From the NCBI GenBank assembly GCA_018697195.1, contig CM031861.1, positions 4,524,114-4,588,113 on the forward strand: a stretch of DNA of 64,000 nucleotides, given 5' to 3'. The DNA is from Certhia americana (taxonomy: Eukaryota; Chordata; Aves; Passeriformes; Certhiidae). This document shows positions 1 to 10,295 of this stretch, piece by piece. Made by a program: the position numbers and the translations under genes. Position 1 is the stretch's first letter. Each line of letters starts with the position of its first letter. Under the pieces are notes generated by a model. It saw only the letters and a list, made by a program, of their open reading frames with translations, ran no database searches and had not been told where the DNA came from.

Positions 1-1085
1 TACCAAAAGAAGGCAGCACAAATTGCTGTTTGCAGTCTACATGTGCTGGAATGTCTGACAATATACTTGACTAAAATCTACCACTTTTTTTGTGTAGAGT
101 ATCATAATAGATCTTAAGGATAAAACTTTTAGTGATAAATAAATTAGTCTGCCACCATGGGTGCACATTCTGAATGTATAAGAAAAAGTATGGTAACATG
201 TGATTCCATGAACATACCAATACTTCTTTCCCTCGATTGGTTCCTTGAACAAAAAATACCTAAATATTAGAATACCTAGAAACTTTACCTAGACACATGG
301 ACTATATTCTAGCAGAATTCAGCATACATTTAATCCTTATTTTGTTAGCAAAGTCTCTTGCCAGATAACTGACTGGCTTTCACCTTGCCAAAGTCTGCTT
401 TGATCCCTAACTTACTGTCCCTCTGCTAAACAAAAGTCTTAGCATCCTATTTTCAGAGAGGGTATTTTTAAGTGAGGTACTGCAGTGCCATTTCTGATAG
501 CAAAATCACTTTATAATGATAGCTCTATACTGTAAAAAGACTGATTACAGTAGAATACAGTGTTCATATATCATGGTGAGTATGGAATTACTTCAGCATT
601 CATGGCAGCCTGTCACCATGGGCCTCCATTTAATAATTTTTATTCTAGCAATTCTTTAAAAAAACTTCATCCCAGTTCTTGTCATCAAGTCTGAGATGTT
701 AAACTGAAGATAACAATGATTTTCTGAAAGTTTTCTATTATTAAAAAGTCAGAAGTAGTAAGGGTTGAATACTCAGCTTTTGTGGAATAGTAGCCTGCAA
801 CGTAATTGTGTCAGAATAGTAGGATAGCTGTCCTGGATTCTGCCAAGCTGTTCTTCCCTTCTAGAAAAGCTAGGATCCAACAGGTAAGAACAGTCTCCAA
901 CTAAGGGCTCACTGTTCCCTGGAATATCTCTGGAAACATTCCAGAGTAAAGGAAGCAATTTTGAGCCCTAGGAAGTGTCAGTCTTGGAATGAGGAGGGAA
1001 GGTTTTGTCACTGAGATTGTCGTTGATCAGAACAGCCTTGAGAAGCTTGTGCTGACAGCATGCTTGGGAGAGCAGAGCTCCAGCT
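1..1085. other. AT-rich non-coding stretch, nothing recognised
   Basis: I see no repeat family, RNA gene or credible coding frame here. Open frames are at most about 70 codons and have no recognisable protein content. The sequence is ordinary AT-rich vertebrate intergenic or intronic DNA. Confidence 0.6.
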
Positions 1086-1700
1086 AGAACTTTTGCCAGG
1101 CACCTGTTTATAGCCATAGTCCTGGACCAATATCTAATTGTGGTGTGGAATAAGGGATTTCAGGTGACCTTGCCCCTGATAAGTCAGAGTTGTACTAATT
1201 AGCAAAGAAGCCTTGCCCTTAATGGGTTGCAGGTGTAACTAATAAAGACAGGTGTGATGGAAGTGGCGGGTTGGCTGGGCAAAGGAGCCTTGTGATGAAG
1301 AGGAGGCTTTTGAGGAAGAGGACCTGGAGGAACGGAGCCTTACAGAGGTAGAGGAGCTCTGGGGAAGAAGGAACGATCCAGAGAGGAACAAAGCAAGGAA
1401 GAGAGTTCCTACTGATAAAAGATCAGCTGTGAGATTAGTCTGGGTCTGATGGAGTTAGAGCTGCTGTTGGGGCCTGCAGTCATAGTGAAGCTCGGTGAAG
1501 GCCTGGGTTCAGAGTCTGTAAACCAATATTTGCAGTCATAGCTCAGCAGGAGATAACCAGCAGTCAGAGTCTGCAGCTGGACCCTACAGTAGGAACCTGC
1601 TGTAATCAGAGTCAGGATTGTAAAGTTATACAGAAGAATAAACTGGGACCCTTTTCATGTTGTTAAATGGCTTGGCTTGGCTTGGCTCATTTCTACCCCT
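1086..1700 (+). mobile_element. Probable LTR-like retroelement fragment
   Basis: This block is purine-rich and richer in G+C than its flanks. It contains an imperfect 43-base duplication near its start, repeated CAGTCAGAGTCTG-type words in the middle, a poly-A signal AATAAA near 1641, and then a short GGCTT pentamer run at about 1670-1688. The order (duplicated upstream part, poly-A signal, short downstream tail) resembles an endogenous retroviral LTR read on the plus strand. I could not fix TG..CA ends or a target duplication, so both borders are guesses. It could instead be an unclassified old repeat or a stretch of unique sequence. Confidence 0.4.
1168..1253. repeat. Imperfect 43-base direct duplication
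   Basis: Two adjacent copies both start CCTTGCCC. The first starts at 1168 and the second at 1211. Each continues through a TGATAAG/TAATGGG variant and a TACTAATTAGCAAAGAAG/TAACTAATAAAGACAG variant. Small upstream duplications like this are common in LTR U3 regions, which is part of the reason for the LTR call around it. Confidence 0.6.
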
Positions 1701-1911
1701 AATAAGAGGTCTGCTGCAACGTCTAATGTTTCCTGCTTTCATTTGTTTATTGCATAATGAAGCTACAGGACTCCAGCAGGTCCATTTTGGGCCCTATTAA
1801 GAAGGTGAAATCAATATTCATGAAAATAGGAAGGCTAGAAGCCAAGTTAAGCACATGGTCTTAGGCTGACTTTGGGTTATCTGTTTGATACAGGGGATTT
1901 TTCTGTTGAAA

Positions 1912-2342
1912 TGAGGACGTCCAGAGGAAGGCAACAAGGCTAGTGAAGGGTCTGGAACATAAACCCTATGAGGAATTGTTGAGGGAACTGGATTTGTTTA
2001 GCCTGGAGAAAAGGAGGATCAGAGGTGACCTTATCACTCTCTATAACTCCCTGAAAGGAGATTGTAGTCACATGGGGGTTAATCTCTTCTACCAGAAACC
2101 ACTGACAGAATGAGAGGACACAGATGCTCATGGGGAAGTTTAGATTAGGCATCAGGACAAATTGTTCACTTGAAGAGTTGTTGGGCATTGGAATGGGCTG
2201 CCCAGGGAGGTGGTGTTTAAAGAAAGGCTGGATGTGGCACTCAGTGCCATGGTCTAGTTGGTGAGGTGGTGTTAGGTCATAGGTTGGACTTGATGATCTC
2301 AAAGGTCTTTTCCAACCTAGCTCATTCTGTTATCTGTCTATG
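1912..2342 (+). mobile_element. CR1 LINE, 5'-truncated copy
   Basis: This is a typical avian CR1 tail. It begins within the GTCCAGAGGAAGGCAAC.. section, runs through GGTCTGGAACATAAA, CCTGGAGAAAAGGAGG and CTCCCTGAAAGG, and ends with GGTTGGACTTGATGATCTC followed by TTTTCCAACCTAG and a short ATTCTGTTATCTG tail. CR1 copies are usually truncated at the 5' end and lack poly-A, as here. The reading frame of the reverse-transcriptase polyprotein is broken, so this is a fossil. The 3' end is at about 2342. Confidence 0.92.
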
Positions 2343-2794
2343 AGTACATTATCAGAGTTTAGTCCATGCTATCAATGCTGTTGTAGAATAATTTTTTTTA
2401 TGGCGTTGACCTGTGTCTAGTATGGTGGAGAAAATTACACAATAATGTATTACAGCCAGACAGACATGTGCTTCATTGTTGGACAGTGGGATGTATGGTG
2501 AGGGAATGAGAGGGCTGACTTGAATTTTATTGTGGGCTCTCCTGCCTGTGAACCTGGTCAGAACACTTCCCTGGGCTTCTGTGTGCTCTGTAAGTAACAT
2601 GACATAGGACTCTACTGCTTTCTGTAAGTCACTACCCATCTCCATCTTCACCACTGTGTGCTCAATAGGGAGGCACCCTGGGACATTCTTCTATATATGA
2701 AACACAAGTAATCTTTCATAAATGCAGCATCCTCTAGTTGCGTTGCCACCACTGTGTGACCTCTGGGACAGAGAAAACTCTTTCAATTCAGAGA

Positions 2795-2815
2795 TTTTTT
2801 TTTTTTTTTTTTTTT
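2795..2815. repeat. Poly-T tract (21 T)
   Basis: An uninterrupted run of 21 T. There is no AATAAA complement close by on the right, so it does not look like the tail of a minus-strand retrocopy. It is more likely a simple homopolymer. Confidence 0.95.
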
Positions 2816-4033
2816 ACTCATTTGTATCTTGTTTTAGGATGTTTGTAAGCATCTTTTTGTACCTGAGATGCTCTGACATAGCAGCCAAATACTGAGCAAG
2901 TGCTTTTGAAGATCAAGATAGGAAAAAAGGGCATCCTCTTGTCCTTGAATATTGGAGCATTCTTGTCCAGGAAACCAGAAAAGTGATCAGTATACTATTT
3001 AATTCTGACTGGTAAATTAAAAAGACAAATCAATCCCATCAAATTATTACAGGGTAAAATAATAAATTGAAGTTAGAAGTGTTCAGATTAGTTTTGCTAT
3101 TTTTTTTTCTCAGCCTAGTTTCTCTTGATTGTTTGAAGTATTTTGAATGCAAAATACTTTTTACTTATGTGTGAACTGTATTTTTTGAATTCATTTTTCA
3201 AACCAGATGTGCGTTAGCCTTTACTAAAATTAAATTCTTGTTTTGAACAGTGTAAAATTCTTGTACGCTTGTCCCCTGTAACCTGCTCTGTGGGGTTGAT
3301 TTTGGTGGGGTTATTTATATCCATCAGAGATTTGCACTAACCTTGCAGCTAATCTAATATTAATTTATTTCTCAGAAGTTTATTTGCAATTAGAAATATT
3401 TATCAGGTTGGATGCTGTACTAATTTTTCACTGGAAAGGACTTGCAGTGCATGGGTTGCTGGCTGAGCTAGTGACAGCAGGAAGTCCATGCATGCCCAAG
3501 GCCTTCATTTCAAGTGAGAATGTTCCTGACGTACAAGATCACCTCACCCAGATGTCACAAGGCTCTAAAACATAAATTATAAGATTCCAAGTCAATGTCA
3601 GCATGCTCCTTGCACTGAGGCAAATCCTCAATTCTGTTATGCTTTTATCATTAAGGGAGTGTTTCTTTTGTCCAGAAAAGCTGCAGAGGCTTAGTGTAAG
3701 CTGGAGGGAAAGCTACATGGAGCCCTCCCACCTTTAACAGCACTTCCTTTTCAATCCTTGTACTTCTTGAGAGTGTAATGTAGCCTTTCTGACTCAAGAA
3801 TACGTATTTTATTTCTTATTTTGGCTACTATTTTCAATGCATCTTCCATCATGGTATTTTAGCATATGAGTAGCCCCAGTGACTGCATGTTGAATCAAAT
3901 CAGGGCTCATAATAAGACATCTGTCAAGAAAATATGCTTTCTGATAATTGAAATATTAGTGTTAATCCTCGTGATGCTATGCATTGATTTAAAACAAATG
4001 GAATTATATTTATCTCTTTTTTTTCTTGCTCAG

Positions 4034-4180
4034 CACTGTACCCTACAAAAGGAATGCTTACTACCTCCATTACATGACTTTAGTGCCTGCATCCTTTCAA
4101 ACCCTGGGGCAGCAAACAGTCTTGCTTCTGGACTGCCCTTTGCTCCCTTGTCCTGTAATTATTTTGGCAATTCTGCTGCT
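4034..4180 (+). other. Speculative exon-like interval (147 bases)
   Basis: A strong acceptor-like site (pyrimidine run then TTGCTCAG ending at 4033) is followed by 147 bases, exactly 49 codons, open in a frame that starts at the acceptor. A donor-like GTAAGG follows at 4181. The encoded peptide (starting HCTLQKECLLPP) matches nothing I know. Pseudo-exons with good splice signals are common in 64 kb of vertebrate DNA, so this is recorded only as a lead. Confidence 0.12.
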
Positions 4181-6157
4181 GTAAGGAAGAGAGGACTTAG
4201 TCTTTTATGCCAGTCCCCAGTGTTTTGAAAGAAGGTTCAAGAGCTGTATAGTAAAGGTTATAGCTGTAACACTGGATGAACATACCTACAGACATGTATC
4301 ATTGTACCAGGAATTTGAAAAATTCCAAGTACTTCAGGCTTCTTTTGAGCCAAGGATTCATTCTTTTCAGAGTATCTATCATTTCATACTTGAATCTACA
4401 TGGGGGCAGTCAACCAAGTAGGCTGCACTGCTTCACAGCTGAATTACTTAATTTTAATGGAAATCACCTGTGACTGCAGAGACAAGGCGTTGCTTAGCAT
4501 TTAGTATTTCAGACTGAGTGTTTTGGCCTTCTCCTGTGCTCCTCTATTGCTCTCCCCCAGCAAAGGGAAAGAATAGACCAAAAAACTTCTTTCTTCTGTG
4601 TGTCTGTGGGAGCTCTCTGGATGGTGCACATTAGCCCTCACTTCTCACACAAGGCTGGCTGATGGCATTAGCTATATAGGTATGCAAGTGATATTCCACT
4701 GTAGCAAATTTTTGCCCCATGCAGATTTCCTAAATTTACAGCCCCAGCAGAATGTCTCTTCTGATTCATCAGTTTCTTCTGTAACTGTTCTTGCTATTAT
4801 TCAACCCTCCACTATTATAACCTTTATGTGAGGAGAGGAAAAAAAAATGGTTTCTCTTCCTCTGTCTAGAAGAAATCTTTGGAATACTCTCTTATGTAAC
4901 TCTGTGCCTGACAGCTGCTGGGTTTCTATCCCCATTTGCTGGGGCATAGTTAGTCAGTTTAAAATGATGGTGGTGATGTGGTGTTATTAAGAGTAGTGGA
5001 GTTGTGTGTTAGCATATGGTTTTTGAGAGACTGTGATAAGCCTTGATGTGATTATTTCTTTCAGCAGCTTATTTCTTGGTTATCTTTGTGGAATTATTTT
5101 TCATACTTCAAGACTATCCCCACAAACCCCACAATTCCTGGACAAGAAAGGTGAATCTTACAGTGAATATGGAGACTCGCTTTTCCAAATGTTGCACTAA
5201 AACACAACTTTTCTATGCCTATGTATGGTGTAGATATATCCTGCCTCTTCCTGTGAATCCAGTGTTGTTCATTTGGTTGTTGTTCAGTTGGTTCTGCCAA
5301 AAAAAACTGGAACAGCTATGTCAGGGTGCTGTCTCATGCTGATAAACTTCAGCTTGACAATGTTGTAAGTGACAGAAATAGGGTTTGCATTCAAAAGTCA
5401 TAGCAAGTATAACTACAAAGCTCTGTGATATTTTGCTCTATTGCAAGTTGTTTTTTTGAATGATGCTCCTGTTGTACTGAACAACACAAGCTTGTAATCA
5501 TTGTTTGTCTGTGTATTGTGTGCCTGCAGAATTAATTTTGACATATTGAAGAGCTTCTCCATGCATCTTGTGCTCATGCAGATTTTCAGTCTTTTTCTGG
5601 TGTTAGGCAGGTAAGTCCTATAAAATAGCCTTATGCTTAAATGTCAAGGCTAAATCCTAGAACTGCTTTTCAGCTAAAATCACTAAGGCAAAACCTGTAA
5701 CCCTCATTCAGTGAAAGACTTGCTTATTTGAGTCTGGATCCAGCTCTGTGTTAGTTATTTTCATTCAGTGGGCGTACATCCCCTTCTTTCTTCCTCCCAA
5801 AGGAAATCTGACAGCTTGTCTGTTCCAGAGGCTGTGAAATATTGGCAGGTTCCAAAACTAAATGTGTTATCCTTTCTGACAAAGTCAAAGGGCAGAAGTA
5901 TTCCTATAGCATTCTCTGAAACCAACCAGCTCTGGTTTCACACAAAAATTTCTACAAAAACTGCCTTCATGAAAATAAAGGGTGCAATGAGACATTTCCC
6001 AAAGTGCTACCTATGAATGTGCAATAATTTTGGAGACTGCAGAACCTGTACGTGGGGCTTATTCTGCCACTTTCAGAAAAGTAAAGAAAGTGACAGACCT
6101 GTGAGGCTGTAAGTCTTTTCTTTCTGTTATGAATCTCATGCTGGTGATCATCCATGG

Positions 6158-6250
6158 TGTGATTCTTGGGGTTGTCCTGTGTAGGACCTGGACTTGGACT
6201 TTGATATCTTTGTGAGTCCCTTCCAGAGCAGGATATTCTGTGGTTCTCTG
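6158..6250 (+). mobile_element. CR1 LINE 3'-end fragment
   Basis: The words GATTCTTGGGGTTGTCCTGT, GACTTTGATATC, GAGTCCCTTCCAGAGCAGGA and a TATTCTGTGGTTCTCTG ending match the extreme 3' end of the CR1 subgroup that is also present at 55000-55566. Only about 90 bases remain. The sequence is diverged, so the insertion is old. Confidence 0.8.
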
Positions 6251-6448
6251 AAAAGAGATAAGGAACTGTGGTGGGAAGGACCCTCTTGTACCTGACTCTG
6301 CATTGGTACTGGAGGAACATATGCATTCAGTTTTAAAGTTTTGATGGAGGATTTAGACTTGGTGATCAAAAAGGCAGGAATTTTATTTCAAGGGGAAAAA
6401 ATTAAGTGTGGTCACTACGTGCCTTTTATCACTTATGCCTGTATCTAA

Positions 6449-6545
6449 CACAATCATAGAATTGTTTAGGTTGGAAGGGACCTTTAAAGCTGACCTAGTT
6501 TTATCTTCCTGCTGTGGCCAGGGACATCTTCCACTAGAGAAGCTT
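6449..6545 (-). mobile_element. CR1 LINE 3'-end fragment, inverted
   Basis: Read on the plus strand it starts ATCATAGAATTGTTTAGG, then TTGGAAGGGACCTTTAAAG, CTGCTGTGGCCAGGGACATC and TTCCACTAGAGAAGCTTGCT. That is the reverse complement of the CR1 3' end. Similarity fades after about 6545, so this is a 5'-truncated or eroded copy. Confidence 0.85.
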
Positions 6546-9034
6546 GCTCAGTGATAATGTCTTTTGTTAGTCCAGGCTTATGGTGATGTAGGGAGGACAC
6601 AGAGCATTTACTGTGTGATTCTTGGCCTTGGCTGTGGGACCTGGAAGCTCAGGAATTTTAAGCTGTCCTGAGATGCAATGAGTTGCAAGTTGAAGGTTTG
6701 CAAGAGCTGATATCTGCTGCCTTATCTTTGGCCAGCTGCCACTACTTCTTCTATAAGCAAATTAACTGTTCATGTTATCGGTGTTTTGGTGATTTTAACA
6801 GACCACATACCCAGGGCCTTCTAGTGCTGCAGAAGTGATAATTTTGTCATGGCAATTTAATCATTCAGCCCCTGGCTGGCCCATTGCATTTTCAAAACTG
6901 TCAAAATATCATCATTTTGGAGATTCCCTACCTCAGCCATAATATTACTTAGTTGACTTGCCGTGTCCTTGATGCCTTTAAAAGATAAGGTCTGTTTCCA
7001 TTAGGAGGGGAAATCCTGCCAGAAAATATTTTAACTCTGCTGGTGAATGAAAGCTTCATTAAACTTTGAAATTATTCAAAGTATTCAAGGGCCTGGGGGA
7101 ATCATAATAGTTGAGGTAGCAAATGGCCTCCAGCTCTACAGCATACTTCCTATTATTTAGAAGGAGTACTGCTTGCAACTTTGCAAGATGAGGGGTTTAG
7201 TTTTTTAAGTCATCCTTTGGAGATGATTTTTTTCTTTTTTTTAACATTCTTGCTTCTATTAAACAAATGTGTAAATTTATTCAAGTGTACTTTTTGAGGA
7301 CTAATTGTACCATGCCTCAATATATTATGTACTTTCATTCAGCAGAGTCTAGAAACACTAAAATACCACAAAGCAGATTGTTTATATTTCTGGTCTGTCT
7401 GGAAGCAGGAAGGGGAAATCTTTCAACAGATTGTTTTCCTGAGACTAGTAGCCAAATGCTACAGATTTTCAAAGCCCACTTTAAATGAAAACTGATCTAA
7501 TTGAAGGTGTGTTCTTTTTGGTGTTTTTGTTATTTTTTTAAGTCAGAACTTGATTTTAGAGTTCCATATGTGTTGGATTCATGGTCATTGGAATTGTGAA
7601 GGAAGCATGTACTTTGACAATTAAAATAGATTTATAATGATGTAGTATGTGGATATAGATAATGAGGAATATAAAAAGTTGGAGTTCTGGAAGTAATACA
7701 GCTGAGATTATTGTGATAGGCCCCTGAAGAAATTTGCTCACATTGAGGTCAAATTCAGCGAGTCATGTCTATCTGTGGCTGGACTGGTGCTGTGTCTCAT
7801 GCTGTCTGTCATGGCAGGCTCTTTGCTTCATAAAAAAGGAACTTTGAGCATATCTAAGGAATCCTGCTAAATATTTGGCTAATGTAAATAGGGCATAAGC
7901 CTGCAACAAGATCAAGGACAACAGCAGGGGTGTCACAAAAAAGTTTTGCTGGTGTTAACTACTGTGATTGCAAAGTACCAAAACTGGATTTAGAGGATTC
8001 CATTATACATAAGATGCTTCCAGAGATTGTCAGAGAACTGCATTTTTCACTAAAGAAAGGGAGGAAAGATGTATTTTAATAAGGAATGGGAATCATGTTA
8101 TGAAAAAGTTTCTTTGTAAGTTAATATCAGGAAAAATAAAAAAGAATGTTTTTCTAATGAATTTTGACGGAGGGTAAATTTGACACTGTGGTTCATGATC
8201 CCATTTTCAGAATAGTTGAACCACACTGGTGAGTAAGCATTTGTTACATCTTTCATCTTTCACTTCTGGAGAAAGCTTGATAGGGTTTTATGCACTGAGA
8301 CAAGAATCACTACAAATTCATATTCAGCAGATGATGAAATGGTCTTGTTTCATCCATTGTTCTGATAGAGGAGATTAGCTTTGCTATTAAAAAGAAATTA
8401 TTCTTGAATGTTCTATCTTTACGTGCCAGGTTCCTTAAATCACAGAGAAGAGTTTGTGTGCATCAGAAAGCTAGAAGCCTTCTTAAATTAAACTTTTCTA
8501 AATGCTACTATCACTAACCTGTAGTTTTAGTACAGTATTGGTAACTTGCTTCTTTGAGCTTCTTATTGTAAGATATAAGTAAAAACTTACCATCAGCATG
8601 TGTGACGATAATCAATTTCTCTGATGAATGTGCAGAAGCATCTCTAAAGTCCTAATGGCTTTTCACTTTCTTGTCTTGAAATGAGGAAAATGTTCCCACT
8701 TTGGAAGTAACCATGTTTTTATTCAATGCTTGTTTATAAGTGATCACTGGCCATATATTTCCTTTCTACATGCATTATGTTTTTCAGTACATCCTGAGTG
8801 CCTTTGAGAGTCTTAGCTTTTTGGTAGAGGGTGGGATAGATAATGTATGGCAGCAATAAAGGGTGTGCAGCTCACCCAGAGAAATTCAGGGCTTTTAATG
8901 ACCATGTTTAAGGATCCTCCTTTCTCTGCTATTTGCACTAAGAGCACAGTGTAAATGAGCAAAGCCAGTTCAGCAAACTTATGTTTAAGCACAGTGTAGG
9001 TCTTTTGCGATATGACATGAGATAAATCACACAC
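6546..9034. other. AT-rich non-coding stretch, nothing recognised
   Basis: No repeat family, RNA gene or convincing frame is visible. Open frames stay near 60-73 codons. Pyrimidine runs near 7228-7243 and several AAATAAAA-like words look like ordinary AT-rich background. Confidence 0.55.
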
Positions 9035-9300
9035 AGACAGCTCTTCTCAAAGTGGAGAGAGGAAAAAAAGGGAAGTTTATTATGACACTCCAACTTATAT
9101 AGCATTGAAAACAGTGAAGAGTCATTAGAAAAGAAGGTTGCTACTTCTCTAATCACACTGGTTAATACAAAAGTCTATTAATTCTCACTTCCTTTAGAAA
9201 AGAATGTAAACAATTGCTGTTTACAGGGACGTGTGTGTGGGAACTGACTCCAGGAATTCAAAAACATCAGAAGGCTAGAAAGAAACATGCAAAAGCAAAG
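9035..9300 (-). mobile_element. Probable endogenous retroviral LTR remnant
   Basis: On the minus strand there is a TATATAAG box (complement of 9094-9101). A poly-A signal AATAAA follows only about 15 bases downstream (complement of 9076-9081), then a purine/pyrimidine-skewed tail. That promoter-then-poly-A order is characteristic of LTRs. The part upstream of the TATA box (9105-9200 on the plus strand) shares words such as CTTCTCTAATC and GGTTAATACAAAAG with the similar block at 20722-21180, which suggests one family. Ends and target duplications were not resolved. The alternative is a chance AT-rich arrangement. Confidence 0.5.
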
Positions 9301-9983
9301 GCGACGTAGGTCCTTATTTTTTGACCAAAATCCCTGCTAAGCAGAAGAAATGGTACAGTAGTGTAGTGTTTTCTGTAGCCCAATACAAATCTAAGGTGTC
9401 TGTGACTATGTATTGTGAACTGAAATAAAACTATTGTGAAGTTATATTACAGAACTACTGTACTCCTCATCTCTATCAAAGAGACATGGCAAATAGAAAT
9501 CATAGAAACTATCTGCTGGCTTCTTCCTTTCTTTATGAGAAGCTATCCTGCTCGTCGTAATTCTATATGTATCATGGGTTGTTTTTCTATTTTCTGTCAT
9601 GAATTCTGTGAGCTTCTAGTTCCAATATGTGGTCATTATGGTGGTAATACTTAAAGTCCTGTCTGAAAATAATGTCGATGTGGAGTAGCTGGACAAATGC
9701 AAACACACAAATATCTACAATGTTACTTTTGTTCTGCCCTCATCACTGTGTGAGATGTAAATGTGAAGGAAGGGAAATGTAAATGTAATTTATTTTGCTT
9801 GTGTGGGAAGGTCACTGGGGGTAAAAAAGATAACAGTATGGAAGTTACAGGAAAAAATGCAGCTGCTATTCCCTGGATGGAATGTGCTTAACATATCCAA
9901 CTTCCCCCGCATAATAAAATCTAAGGGGGGCCTAAAGGGACAGTAGAGCAGAGGGATGACACCAAACCAGGCTCTGTCTGAAC

Positions 9984-10295
9984 TGAATCCTTCTGGAGGC
10001 TGACCTGGAACAGAGACTGGACAGAGCAAAAGGATAAAGGAGGGATTTATTAAAAGGCCTCAATGGACTCACCCTGAGCAGTGCAAGAGTCCAGCCTGGC
10101 TACACCCAAGATGAACCCAAAATGGGCAACTGATCATGAGGCCTCACACTTTTGTAAGTTCTGGTCCATTAGCATATTGTAGTTAATTGTCTAATTATAG
10201 CTTCAGGTTATTAAGATCCATCCTGCTTGTTTTTTCTTCTCACTTCACCATTGTTTTTGTTGCTGGGCCTGAAAGTTGCATTGGTTGTCCTTGGT
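9984..10295 (-). mobile_element. LTR remnant, same family as the one at 52240
   Basis: This block aligns over its whole length with 52240-52555. Shared words include CCTTCTGGA.GCTGA, CAGAGCAAAAGGATAAAG, TTATTAAAAGGCCTCA, TCTGGTCCATTAG, AGTTAATTGTC, TAGCTTCAGGTTAT and TTGTTTTTTCTTCTCACTTC. By eye about 88% of positions match over one 100-base stretch. In minus orientation the sister copy has a clean TATAAAA box, which here has decayed to a TACAAAAG form. The plus-strand left edge starts TGAATCC, consistent with an LTR terminus. The right edge is set only by loss of similarity. Confidence 0.7.

Larger units (their letters stand above)
2343..6157. other. Non-coding stretch with a poly-T tract and one weak exon-like interval
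   Basis: Apart from the homopolymer at 2795-2815 and the weak exon-like interval at 4034-4180 (listed separately), I recognise nothing. Short open frames of up to 120 codons are scattered on both strands without family signatures. Confidence 0.55.

Noticed and set aside
2795..2815. Tail of a minus-strand retrocopy
   Set aside because: No AATAAA complement lies in the next 40 bases on the right, so the T run alone is not enough.
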